This document shows, one piece after another, positions 7,634-16,129 of a stretch of DNA of 64,000 nucleotides (its first letter is position 1; the number at the start of each line of letters is the position of its first letter). Under the pieces are notes generated by a model, which ran no database searches, was not told the DNA's origin, and saw nothing but the letters and a program-made list of their open reading frames with translations. Source of the stretch: Rhodopseudomonas sp. AAP120 (GTDB taxonomy: Bacteria; Pseudomonadota; Alphaproteobacteria; Rhizobiales; Xanthobacteraceae); the NCBI RefSeq assembly GCF_001295845.1, contig NZ_LJIC01000091.1, positions 62,001-126,000 of the forward strand, read 5' to 3'. Position numbers and translations under genes: made by a program.

Positions 7634-9652
7634 TCAGCCGGCGTGGCAGCAGGAGCCGCCGCCGTTCGCCTCGCCATGCAGCACGCTGCGCGCATTGCGC
7701 TCCGGCGCGATGTCGCTGGCCGCGTTGGCGGCGAAGAAGCCGACTGGCTTCAGCGTGAAGCCCGCGTACTCGACCGGCATCACCGGAAAGTCTTCCGGCT
7801 TGCAGATATGGGTGTGGCCGAAGCTGTGCCACACCACGATGTCTGCATTCTCGATCGGCCGGTCCTGCTTCACGTAGCGCGGCAGGCCATCGCCACCGGC
7901 GTGCACGTTCGGATAATCGCCGCTGGCGTATTTCTCGGCCGGATCGAACGCGGTGACCCAGACGTGCTTGGTGGCGAAGCCGCCGCGCTTGCGCACATAG
8001 CTCTCCTCCTGCGCCAGCATCAGCGGGCTCGGCGTGACCACGAGCTTGTAGGCCGGCGGATTGCCGACCGAGTTCTTGACGTTCGGATTGCTGATCTTCC
8101 AGAACCGGCCGGTCTCGCCGCTGGCGATCGCACTGCCCTCGCTCTCCTTGGTCATCACCCGCGTGGTGGTGTCGAACACGTTGCCGTACGGATTGTCGGG
8201 GCCGAACGGCTTCGGCACAAATTCGTGCTCGGTGACGGTGTTGCCGCCGCCGTCGAGGTCCATGTGCATCCGCACGTTGAAGAAGTGCTGGTGGGTCGGG
8301 CCGCCGAGATTGTCGTCGACCATGCCGCCCCATTTGTAGCGCTCGCCAGGCTGCACCGCTGTGGTCTGGATGATGCCGGTGAGCTTGGCCTCGAGCTGAA
8401 TGGTGCCGTCCTGATACAGGTACCAATAGAAACCGTAGTCGTAATTGCCGACGGTGGCGAAGAAGCTGATCACCAGGCGGCGGGAGCGCCGGACTTCGAA
8501 CAGGCCGTTACGGAACTCGTAGTGCTTCCAGAGAATGCCGTAATCCTCCTCGTGCATGCAGATCGCGTTCTTCATCACGAACGGCGCGCCCTTGTCGTCG
8601 GCGGCCGGCACGTCGAAATAATGGATGTGGCCGAGGCAGTCGCAGCCGAGTTCGAGCGCGTTCGCGAGCATGCCGAGGCCGTACTCGCCGGCGTCGAACG
8701 CCGACTTCCAGAAGTGGTTAGGATTCGGATCGGCGTACGGCACCACCATCTCGGTGACGCTGGCGCGATGGATCATCGCGCGCTTGCGCTCGCCGTCCTG
8801 GTAGCCGAGCTGATGCAGCACCAGGCCTTCGCGCGGCGTGAAGCCGACGCGGAAATTCCATTTCTGCCACTCGACGTTCCAGCCGTCGACCTTGAAGCTG
8901 GCGCCTTCGGGCTGCTCGATGTGCAGCGGCTTGATGTCGGTGCGCGGGTTGGTGATCTCGTGCGCGCCGTAGTTCCGCTTCTTGCGTGGGATCGGAACGA
9001 TCGGATCCTCGTCGAGCAGATCGACCACCTTGCCGGCGATCAGGTCGACCACCGCAACGACGCCCTCGATCGGGTGTGCGTAAGCGTTGTCCTGCGGCTG
9101 CTCGCGGAAGAAACTGGTGGCGCGGACGATGCGGGCGCCACGCTCGAACTCCTTGTCGAAGAAGCCGGAGGAAAACGGATCGACCTGCACCAGTTCGATT
9201 TCCGCGTCGCTCAGGCCACGGCGCTTCATCGCGGCGCGCCAACCCGGATCGGCCTTCACCACCGCGTCGGTCTTGTAGAATTCTTCGAGCATCACCGGCG
9301 GCTGGCCATACGGCGGTTCGCTATTGGGCAGCACCTTGCGCGACAGGATCGTCGACGACGCGATGTCGACGATGTGTTCGGCGGCTTCGCCGTTCGACAT
9401 GTCCAGCGTCAGCACGAACGCCCGGCGCGGCAGCGCGGCGCCGGCTTCGTAGTCGCGCAGCTCGGCCTTCAGCGGCTCTTCCAGTCGCACGGTCGGAAAC
9501 CGGCAATGCGCCGGCGACGGCGCGGCGGCACGGACGACATCACAGGCGGCTGCGATCTCGGCTTCGTTGAGCGGATCCAACGGATGCGGCACGGATGCCT
9601 TCGCCGCGGGCTCGGGCTGTCGCTCGGTAGCTTCAGACATCATCTGGGACAT
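7634..9652 (-). CDS. Copper-containing primary amine oxidase (topaquinone enzyme)
   Basis: Oxidises primary amines to aldehydes with release of ammonia and hydrogen peroxide. In the 672-residue form the cofactor site is visible as VGNYDYG, with Tyr404 the residue expected to become topaquinone. The catalytic base is in AFDAGEYGLG (Asp319). Copper ligands are the His-x-His of PTHQHFFNVRMHMD plus the later His in WHSFGHTHICKP. Length fits the family. The start at 9652 is preferred because GGAG lies 6 bases ahead; an ATG 12 bp upstream (9664) is also in frame. No signal peptide is present, so the enzyme is probably cytosolic, like Arthrobacter AGAO and unlike periplasmic TynA. The C-terminus ends Cys-Cys-His-Ala-Gly. 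It lies 33 bp after the ABC ATPase gene. Confidence 0.94.
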   Translation of the reverse strand: MSQMMSEATERQPEPAAKASVPHPLDPLNEAEIAAACDVVRAAAPSPAHCRFPTVRLEEPLKAELRDYEAGAALPRRAFVLTLDMSNGEAAEHIVDIASSTILSRKVLPNSEPPYGQPPVMLEEFYKTDAVVKADPGWRAAMKRRGLSDAEIELVQVDPFSSGFFDKEFERGARIVRATSFFREQPQDNAYAHPIEGVVAVVDLIAGKVVDLLDEDPIVPIPRKKRNYGAHEITNPRTDIKPLHIEQPEGASFKVDGWNVEWQKWNFRVGFTPREGLVLHQLGYQDGERKRAMIHRASVTEMVVPYADPNPNHFWKSAFDAGEYGLGMLANALELGCDCLGHIHYFDVPAADDKGAPFVMKNAICMHEEDYGILWKHYEFRNGLFEVRRSRRLVISFFATVGNYDYGFYWYLYQDGTIQLEAKLTGIIQTTAVQPGERYKWGGMVDDNLGGPTHQHFFNVRMHMDLDGGGNTVTEHEFVPKPFGPDNPYGNVFDTTTRVMTKESEGSAIASGETGRFWKISNPNVKNSVGNPPAYKLVVTPSPLMLAQEESYVRKRGGFATKHVWVTAFDPAEKYASGDYPNVHAGGDGLPRYVKQDRPIENADIVVWHSFGHTHICKPEDFPVMPVEYAGFTLKPVGFFAANAASDIAPERNARSVLHGEANGGGSCCHAG

Positions 9653-9685
9653 GGTCGGCTCCATCGTGATCCGGTCGTGTTACAT

Positions 9686-11311
9686 TCAGACTGTGGCAAG
9701 CGCGCGGAACCGCTCCTGTCCGGGAGCGGCCGCGAACAATGCACGCGTGTAGTCGTGTTGCGGATGCTGCATGATTTCGGCGGTCGGGCCGGTTTCGACG
9801 ATCTCGCCGTGGCGCATCACCATGATGCGGTCGCACAGCTCGGCCGCGACGCGCAGGTCGTGGGTGATGAACAGCATCGCCAGCCCAAGCCGCGCGCGCA
9901 GATCCGCGAACAGCTTCAGCACCTGCGCCTGCACGGTCACGTCGAGCGCCGATACCGACTCGTCGGCGATCAGGATCTGCGGTTCGCTGACCAGCGCCCG
10001 CGCGATGCAGATGCGCTGGCGCTGCCCGCCCGAGAATTCGTGCGGCAGCCGATCGAAGATGTCGGCGTCCATGCCGACGAGTTCGAGCAGCGCCCTCACC
10101 TTGCCGCGCGCGACCTCGGCCGGCACGCCGAAATTGACCGCGCCTTCGATCAGCGAGCGGCCGACCGGGAGCCGCGGATTGAGCGAGCGATACGGGTCCT
10201 GGAACACGACCTGGATGTAGCGGCGCTGCAACCGCAACTCCTCCTGCCCCGCCTTGGAGATGTCGCGGCCCATCAGCAGAATCTGCCCAGACGTCGGCGT
10301 CGCCAGCCGCGCCACGCAGCGCGCCAGCGTCGATTTCCCCGAGCCGGACTCGCCGACGACGCCGAGGATCTCGCCCTGGTTCAGGGTGAAGCTCGCGCCT
10401 TTCAGCGCATGCGTGGTCGTTGCGGCGCCGAACAGCGAGCGCCGGCCATACACCATCTGCACATCGCGGGCATCGAGCACGGGGGCTGCAGCTTCGGGCG
10501 GCAAATTCGTCGATGCGCGGCCCTTCGGCACCGAGTCGATCAGCAGCCGCGTATAAGCTTTCTCCGGTGACTGCAGCACCTTGGCGGCAGGACCGCTCTC
10601 GACCACCTCGCCGCGCTGCATCACCACGACCTGATCGGCGATATCCGCGACGACGCCGAAATCGTGGGTGATGAACAGCACGCCGATATTGCGGCGTTCC
10701 ACCAGCGATTTGATCAGACCGAGGATCTGCTTCTGCGTGGTGACGTCGAGCGCCGTCGTCGGCTCGTCGGCGATCAGCAGCGACGGCGACAACAGCAGCG
10801 CCATGGCGATCATCACACGCTGCCGCTGTCCGCCCGAAAGTTGGTGCGGATAGGCGCTCATCACCCGCTTGGGATCGCGAACCAGCATGTCTTCGAGCGT
10901 CGTCAGGATCAGCGCGTCCAGCGCGCTGCGCGACATCGGCGTCTCACCGTGGAATTCGATCACCTCGGCGAGCTGCGCGCGGATCGTCATCACCGGGTTG
11001 AGCGCGGTCATCGGCTCCTGGAAGATCATCGCCATCCGGCTGCCACGCAGCTTGCGCACCTTCTCCGGATCGGCGCCGAGCAGTTCCTCGCCGAGCAGCC
11101 GGATCGATCCCGCCCGTGGTGTCAGCGCGTCCGGCAGCAGCCCCATCACGCTGAACGACGTCACCGACTTGCCCGAGCCGGACTCGCCGACGATGCAGGC
11201 GATCTCGCCAGCACCGATGGTGAGATCGAGGCCGCGTACGATCGGATCACCCGACGGATCGTCACGACGACCGACCACGAGTCCCTTGATAGTTAGAACC
11301 GGCTCGGTCAT
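9686..11311 (-). CDS. Peptide/nickel-type ABC transporter ATPase, two fused ATPase domains (DppD-DppF type)
   Basis: Powers the importer encoded by the next genes. The 541-residue protein contains two complete ABC cassettes. The first (about residues 5-250) has Walker A GESGSGKS, signature LSGGQRQRV and Walker B LLIADEPTTALD. The second (about 275-530) has GESGSGKST, signature FSGGQRQRI and ILIADESVSALD. Each cassette carries the C-terminal oligopeptide-type extension. Most Dpp/Opp systems encode the two ATPases separately, while fused versions resemble GsiA. The start ATG at 11311 overlaps the permease stop as ATGA. It is cotranscribed with the permeases upstream and the amine oxidase downstream. 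Confidence 0.95.
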   Translation of the reverse strand: MTEPVLTIKGLVVGRRDDPSGDPIVRGLDLTIGAGEIACIVGESGSGKSVTSFSVMGLLPDALTPRAGSIRLLGEELLGADPEKVRKLRGSRMAMIFQEPMTALNPVMTIRAQLAEVIEFHGETPMSRSALDALILTTLEDMLVRDPKRVMSAYPHQLSGGQRQRVMIAMALLLSPSLLIADEPTTALDVTTQKQILGLIKSLVERRNIGVLFITHDFGVVADIADQVVVMQRGEVVESGPAAKVLQSPEKAYTRLLIDSVPKGRASTNLPPEAAAPVLDARDVQMVYGRRSLFGAATTTHALKGASFTLNQGEILGVVGESGSGKSTLARCVARLATPTSGQILLMGRDISKAGQEELRLQRRYIQVVFQDPYRSLNPRLPVGRSLIEGAVNFGVPAEVARGKVRALLELVGMDADIFDRLPHEFSGGQRQRICIARALVSEPQILIADESVSALDVTVQAQVLKLFADLRARLGLAMLFITHDLRVAAELCDRIMVMRHGEIVETGPTAEIMQHPQHDYTRALFAAAPGQERFRALATV

Positions 11312-12195
11312 TTCAGGCGCCCTACCGACTTGGCCAAACGCGGGTCGAGCAGATCGCGCAGACCGTCTCCGATCCGGTTGATGGCGAACACCGTGAGCAC
11401 GATGCACAGCCCCGGCAACAGCATCAGCATCGGCTTCACCTGAAACACCAGGCGCGCATTGGCCATCATGTTGCCCCAGCTCGGGATCTCGTCGGGCATG
11501 CCTATGCCGAGAAACGACAGCGATGCTTCGATGAGGATCGCCGAGGATGCGATGTAGGTCGCCTGCGCGATCAGCGGCGCCAGCACGTTCGGCACCATGT
11601 GGCGGGCGATCAAGGTTGGGGTGCGCGTGCCCATGCTGACCGCGGCCTCGATGTAAGGCTCCTCGCGGATCGTCAGCACCACGCTGCGCACCAGGCGCGC
11701 CACCCGCGGAATTTCGGGAATGGCGATCGCGATGCAGATCGTCACCAGATCGGCTCCGAGCGCGCCGATCATCGCTACCGCGAACAGGATGGCCGGGATC
11801 GCCATCACGCCGTCCATCGCACGCATCAGCAGCCCGTCGATCCAGCGCACCGCGCCCGAGACAAGCCCGAGCAGCGCGCCGAACACCACCGCCAGCAACG
11901 CCACCACACCGCCGACCAGCAGCGACACGCGGCTGCCGTAGATCAGCCGGCTGTAGACGTCGCGGCCGAGATGGTCGGTGCCGAGCCATGCCGCGGCGCT
12001 CGGCGGCTTCAGCCGCAGCCGCGGCTGCACGGCGGCCGGATCGACCACGCCGAGCGCGCTGGCGAAGACCGCGATCAGGATCAGAGCGCCGAGCACGATC
12101 GAGCCGAACAGCACCGCCTTGCTGCGGAAGATGCGCGGCAGCGATCGTGTTCGCTTGGCCGCGGCGTTGGGCGATGCGGCAACCATCACGCTCAT
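11308..12195 (-). CDS. Peptide-type ABC transporter permease (DppC/OppC family)
   Basis: Second inner membrane subunit of the importer. The 295-residue product has an N-terminal cytoplasmic segment and a first membrane helix at about residues 25-48 (AVLFGSIVLGALILIAVFAS). The periplasmic OppC-type motif LGTDHLGRDVYSRLIYGSRVSL follows, along with several further helices. The coupling-loop EAA motif is EAAVSMGTRTPTLIARHMVPN. The start overlaps the preceding permease stop as ATGA and its own stop overlaps the ATPase start in the same way, so the three subunits are translationally coupled. Confidence 0.94.
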   Translation of the reverse strand: MSVMVAASPNAAAKRTRSLPRIFRSKAVLFGSIVLGALILIAVFASALGVVDPAAVQPRLRLKPPSAAAWLGTDHLGRDVYSRLIYGSRVSLLVGGVVALLAVVFGALLGLVSGAVRWIDGLLMRAMDGVMAIPAILFAVAMIGALGADLVTICIAIAIPEIPRVARLVRSVVLTIREEPYIEAAVSMGTRTPTLIARHMVPNVLAPLIAQATYIASSAILIEASLSFLGIGMPDEIPSWGNMMANARLVFQVKPMLMLLPGLCIVLTVFAINRIGDGLRDLLDPRLAKSVGRLK

Positions 12196-13142
12196 GACAG
12201 CGAAATCCTCGGGTCGAAGGCAGCGTAGCTGAGGTCGATCAGCAGATTGATCAGCACATAGACGCCGCCGAACACGATGATGACGGCCTGAATCACCGGA
12301 TAATCGCGTGCCATCACCGAATCCACGGTGAGCCGGCCGAGCCCCGGCAGATTGAAGATGCTCTCGGTGATGACCACGCCGCCGATCAGCAGCGCGACGC
12401 CGATGCCGATGATCGAGACGATCGGCACCGCCGCGTTGCGCAGCGCGTGGCGGAAGATCACCGTCCGCTCGGGAAGCCCCTTGGCCCGCGCGGTGCGGAC
12501 ATAATCGTCGGACATCACCTCGAGCAGGCTGGTCCGCGACACCCGTGCGATCAGCGCCACATAGACGAAGCTCAGCGTCAGCACCGGCAGCGTCAGATGC
12601 CACAGGAAGCGGCCGACCCCGCCCGCCAACGGCGCGTAGCCCTGGACCGGAAACAGGCCGGCCTGCATCGACAGCAGATAGATCCACACATAGCCGACCG
12701 CGAAGGTCGGGACCGCGAAGCCCGCTGTGGTCATCACCGAGGTGAGCTGATCGACGATCCCGCCACGGCGCCAGGCCGCGTAGACCCCGAGCGGCACGCC
12801 GATCACCACCGACACCAGCATGGTCAGCAGCGATACCGCGATCGTCGGTGCGGTATGCTGGCCGATCAGCCGCAGCACCGGCGTGCCCGACACGATCGAG
12901 GTGCCGAGATCGCCGTGCAGCACCCGCCAGCCCCAATGCAGGAACTGCATGATCAGCGGCTGATCGAGGCCGAGACGCGCCCGGATCGCGGCGATCGCCT
13001 CTGGTGTCGCATTGTCGCCGGCGAGTTGCGCGACCGGGTCGCCCGAGCTGATGCGCAGCAGCACAAAGGCGATCATCGCGACCGCGATCAGCACCGGCAC
13101 GGTCGCGGCGATCCGCCGCCCGATGAGCAGCAGGACCTGCAC
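12192..13142 (-). CDS. Peptide-type ABC transporter permease (DppB/OppB family)
   Basis: First inner membrane subunit of the importer, 316 residues. The N-terminal helix (LLLIGRRIAATVPVLIAVAM) and the OppB signature RISSGDPVAQLAGDNATPE followed by IRARLGLDQPL are visible. The coupling loop reads YVRTARAKGLPERTVIFRHALRN. I place the start at GTG 13142, one base after the stop of the binding protein gene and behind GAGAAGG, which sits at the end of that gene. The longer frame upstream of this GTG overlaps the binding protein and looks non-native (Arg/Ser-rich). Confidence 0.93.
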   Translation of the reverse strand: MQVLLLIGRRIAATVPVLIAVAMIAFVLLRISSGDPVAQLAGDNATPEAIAAIRARLGLDQPLIMQFLHWGWRVLHGDLGTSIVSGTPVLRLIGQHTAPTIAVSLLTMLVSVVIGVPLGVYAAWRRGGIVDQLTSVMTTAGFAVPTFAVGYVWIYLLSMQAGLFPVQGYAPLAGGVGRFLWHLTLPVLTLSFVYVALIARVSRTSLLEVMSDDYVRTARAKGLPERTVIFRHALRNAAVPIVSIIGIGVALLIGGVVITESIFNLPGLGRLTVDSVMARDYPVIQAVIIVFGGVYVLINLLIDLSYAAFDPRISLS

Positions 13143-13143
13143 G

Positions 13144-14733
13144 TCACACCTTCTCGACGTTCCAGAACAGCGGCGCCGGGGCCGCCACGATGCCGCTGAG
13201 CGCCTTGGCATGGCACACCGGCTGCTTGATCAGGCCGCCAGGAATATGCGTCACGACCTCGTAGGCGCGGGCCTGGATCGCGTCGGCCAACGACTTCTGC
13301 ACTTCGGCGCTCGGCTCCATCGCAAATTTGGCGCGCAGCGCCTCGACCTCGGCGTCCTCGGGCCAGCCCGGAATGCCACTCGCCTTGCCGCGGGTGTCGA
13401 TCAGCGTGTTGGTGAGCGGGTTCATCAGGTCGGCGGTCGTCGTCACATAGTGATAGACCGACCAGCCGCCCTGGGTCGCCGCCTCGGCCTTGGCGCGCCG
13501 CGCCAGGATCGAGCCCCAATCCATCGTCAGCACCTGGACGTTCATGCCGATCGCACGCAGCTTCTGCGCCGTGACGGTCGACGAGCCGTACAGCATCGGC
13601 GAGTCGGTGCCCTGCATCATCACCACGGGCGCGCCGTTGTAGCCGCCCTTCTTCAGCAGCTCCTTGGCCCGCGCCAGATCGGGCTTGCCGTTCCAGCCGG
13701 TCTCGGAGGCAAACGGCGTGTTCGGCCCGAACATCGCCGCGCTCGGCTGGTAGTAATCGGGATTGCCGACCTGGGCTTCCAGCCAGTCGACCTGATCGCT
13801 GGCATACATCAGCGCCTGCCGGATCTCCGGGCGGTTGAACGGCTCGGTCAGCCAGTTCATCCGCACCACCGACATGAAGCCGAGCGGGTTGTAGTCGGCG
13901 ACCACGAGCTTGTTGTCCTGCGCCAGCTTCGGCAGCAGATCGTGCGGCGGTGCTTCGAGGAAATCGATCTCGCCGTTCGACAGCGCGTTGGCGGCGGTCT
14001 GCATGTCCGGCATGCTGATCCACTCGTAGCGATCGATCTTCACCACCTTGCCGCCGGCGAGCCCGTCCGGCGCCTCGGCGCGCGGCACGTAGTTCGGATT
14101 GCGCTCGTAAGCCGCGCGGCTGCCGGGCTGGAACTCGGACGGCAGGAAGCGGAACGGCCCCGAACCGATGAATTCGGTCACCGGCTGTTCCGGCGGCTGC
14201 TGCGCGAGCCGCGCCGGCATGATGAACGGGAAGATGCTCGCCGGCTTCGCCAGCGTCTGCAGCACCTGGCCGTAAGGCGACTTCAATACGATCTGGAAGG
14301 TGCGCTGATCGACCGGCTTGAGCTCGGCGACGAAGCCCATCATCCGGCCGCCCATCGTGTCGCGCTTGCCCCAGCGCTGCAGCGATGGAATGACATCGGC
14401 CGACGTCACCGGCGCGCCGTCGTGGAACGCGAGGCCCGGACGCAGCACGAAGGTGTAAGTTAGGCCGTCGGAGGACACTTCGTGGCTTTCGACCATCTGC
14501 GGACGGATCTGAAATTTCGAATCCATCGCGAACAGCGTGTCGTAGATGTTGAGACCGTGATTGCGGCCCGTCCACGCGGTGTTGATCACCGGATCGGTCG
14601 CGCGTAGCGGCGCGTGCATCACGGCGCGGATGGTCTTGGACGAAGCACCGCGCGCGATGCTCGGCAGCATGCCGGCCGCGAGCGAGGCGGCCCCGGCTTT
14701 CAGGATCGTGCGGCGATTCAAGGTCGTCAGCAT
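13144..14733 (-). CDS. Family 5 (peptide-type) ABC transporter substrate-binding protein, Tat-exported
   Basis: Periplasmic receptor of the importer. The 529-residue product starts with a twin-arginine signal: MLTTLNRRTILKAGAASLAAG, cleaved probably after the ARGA region near residue 29. The SBP_bac_5 fold is supported by LNIYDTLFAMDSKFQIRPQMV, DGLTYTFVLRPGLAFHDGAP and VTSADVIPSLQRW, and by the C-terminal glycine-rich hinge region. Ligand is not predictable from sequence. Neighbours (amine oxidase and amidases) suggest an amine conjugate or short peptide-like amide. It lies 27 bp downstream of the serine hydrolase gene. Confidence 0.93.
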   Translation of the reverse strand: MLTTLNRRTILKAGAASLAAGMLPSIARGASSKTIRAVMHAPLRATDPVINTAWTGRNHGLNIYDTLFAMDSKFQIRPQMVESHEVSSDGLTYTFVLRPGLAFHDGAPVTSADVIPSLQRWGKRDTMGGRMMGFVAELKPVDQRTFQIVLKSPYGQVLQTLAKPASIFPFIMPARLAQQPPEQPVTEFIGSGPFRFLPSEFQPGSRAAYERNPNYVPRAEAPDGLAGGKVVKIDRYEWISMPDMQTAANALSNGEIDFLEAPPHDLLPKLAQDNKLVVADYNPLGFMSVVRMNWLTEPFNRPEIRQALMYASDQVDWLEAQVGNPDYYQPSAAMFGPNTPFASETGWNGKPDLARAKELLKKGGYNGAPVVMMQGTDSPMLYGSSTVTAQKLRAIGMNVQVLTMDWGSILARRAKAEAATQGGWSVYHYVTTTADLMNPLTNTLIDTRGKASGIPGWPEDAEVEALRAKFAMEPSAEVQKSLADAIQARAYEVVTHIPGGLIKQPVCHAKALSGIVAAPAPLFWNVEKV

Positions 14734-14760
14734 GGAGGGCTCCTGGTGAAGGTCGGTCGA

Positions 14761-15960
14761 TTAGGACGCGGCGACATGCGCGGCGATCGCGCGGTAAGCA
14801 GCGAGCCAGCGATGATCGAGCGGGATGTCCATCGCCTTCGGCTGCGTGGCGAGCTTGACGATGACGGTGTCGGTCTGGACGTCGACATAGATCCATTGGC
14901 CGTGGATGCCGATCGCGGCGAGATCGCCGCGCGCCGGATCGATCGTGTACCACTTGCTACGATAGCGAGCCCCCGGGAAAATCTCGGCGAGATCGCCGTC
15001 GGCCCAGGCTTGCGAGTCGCCGTTGGCGTGGATGTCGTCGATCCACCAGCCGGGGACGACCTGACGACCGCCGACATTGCCGCGGCAGCGGATCATCTCG
15101 CCGAACCGCGCCAAGTCGCGCGCGGTGGCGGAGATGCCGCCGGCGCTGCGCGACGCGCCGAGCGCATCGAGCGTCATCGACGCATCCTCGGCGGCTCCCA
15201 TCGGTTGCCACAAGTACTCGGACAGGATCGCCGAGTAGGACGCGCCGCAGGCACGCTCATAGAGCCAGCCGAGCGCGTCGGTGTTCGGCGACACGTAGTG
15301 AAACACTTGGCCGTGCGGCTTGCCGCTTGCACGCATCTTCGCCAGCATGCTGCGCTGATCGGTGACCTCGACACCGGGCGGCGGTAGATCCCAGCCCGAC
15401 GCGTAGCGATAGCGGGCGACGTCTCCGGCGGGATCCTCGTAGTCCTCTTCAAAGGCGATGCCGACCGTCATGTCGAGCAGATGACGTACCGTGCAGCCAC
15501 CATCATAGGCGGAGCCTTTCAGCTCCGGCAGATAGCTCACGACGAGCGCATCCGGATCGATCAGCCCACGCTCGACAAGGATGCCGCCGAGTGTGCCGGT
15601 GATCGACTTTGTGACCGAGCAGATCAGATGCGGCGTCGTCGCGGTCATGCCGTCGCCGTACCATTCGTGCACCAGCGTGCCGCGGTGCATCACCAGCAGT
15701 GCATCGGCGAACGTATCCTGCAGCGTCGCGGCGACAGATGTTTGGGTGCCGTCGGGTGCCACGAAGCCGAGGCCGGCGAGTTCGCGCGGCGCCATCGGCA
15801 ACGGCGAAGCTTGCGCGGCACGGCGGATTGCGGCGGTCGGCAGAATCTCCCGCGCGTGGGTGAAGCCCCAGCGGATGGCTGGGAAAGTTCTCCAATTGGC
15901 GCGGGTTACCTGCGCCTGCGGGGCAGCTGGACTGCCGCGCATGAGTTCGCTCGGTCGCAT
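14761..15960 (-). CDS. Beta-lactamase-fold serine hydrolase (NylB / 6-aminohexanoate-dimer hydrolase-like)
   Basis: Predicted to cleave an amide or ester through an acyl-serine intermediate. In the 399-residue product the catalytic SxxK is Ser115-Val-Thr-Lys118 (CSVTKSITGTLGG). The second-motif Tyr is about Tyr222 (HYVSPNTDALGW), and a His-Gly motif appears in GIHGQWIYVD. The surrounding text (LPELKGSAYDGG, LLDMTVGIAFEEDYEDP) closely resembles NylB-type hydrolases rather than class C beta-lactamases. No signal peptide is apparent, consistent with a cytosolic enzyme. It is the first gene of the operon, so the promoter should lie in 15961-16129, shared with the divergent regulator. The substrate is inferred, not known. 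Confidence 0.88.
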   Translation of the reverse strand: MRPSELMRGSPAAPQAQVTRANWRTFPAIRWGFTHAREILPTAAIRRAAQASPLPMAPRELAGLGFVAPDGTQTSVAATLQDTFADALLVMHRGTLVHEWYGDGMTATTPHLICSVTKSITGTLGGILVERGLIDPDALVVSYLPELKGSAYDGGCTVRHLLDMTVGIAFEEDYEDPAGDVARYRYASGWDLPPPGVEVTDQRSMLAKMRASGKPHGQVFHYVSPNTDALGWLYERACGASYSAILSEYLWQPMGAAEDASMTLDALGASRSAGGISATARDLARFGEMIRCRGNVGGRQVVPGWWIDDIHANGDSQAWADGDLAEIFPGARYRSKWYTIDPARGDLAAIGIHGQWIYVDVQTDTVIVKLATQPKAMDIPLDHRWLAAYRAIAAHVAAS

Positions 15961-15962
15961 CG

Positions 15963-15991
15963 TTGACTCCCGGCGCCGCGTTTTCTGATAC
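15963..15991 (+). promoter_or_regulatory. Candidate sigma-70 promoter in the divergent intergenic region
   Basis: TTGACT (15963-15968) and TGATAC (15986-15991) are separated by 17 bases and point toward the AraC-family gene that starts at 16130. The spacing is ideal, but the -10 box matches the consensus at only half its positions. The region between the divergent operons is where an AraC-type activator would bind; I found no obvious direct repeat operator by eye. Confidence 0.3.
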
Positions 15992-16129
15992 CGTTCGAAG
16001 ACGGCTGCGGCGCGCGAGAGGTATCTGAGACCACCGGGAAAGCCGGGCGTTATCGAAAATCGGCAAATCTCGCGGGAGAAACGAAGCAGCGGTCCAAGCT
16101 TGGCGTGAAGTTTGCTTTAAGAGCGGCAG

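Noticed and set aside
7643-10570. A 975-codon open frame on the plus strand
   Set aside because: It lies antisense to the amine oxidase and ABC ATPase genes, whose motifs are unmistakable. GC-rich codon bias leaves the opposite frame open, and the translated text is His/Arg/Ala-rich without domains.
14761-15960. Class C beta-lactamase
   Set aside because: The SxxK fold is shared, but the surrounding motifs and the absence of a signal peptide match NylB-like hydrolases better; the operon context is catabolic.
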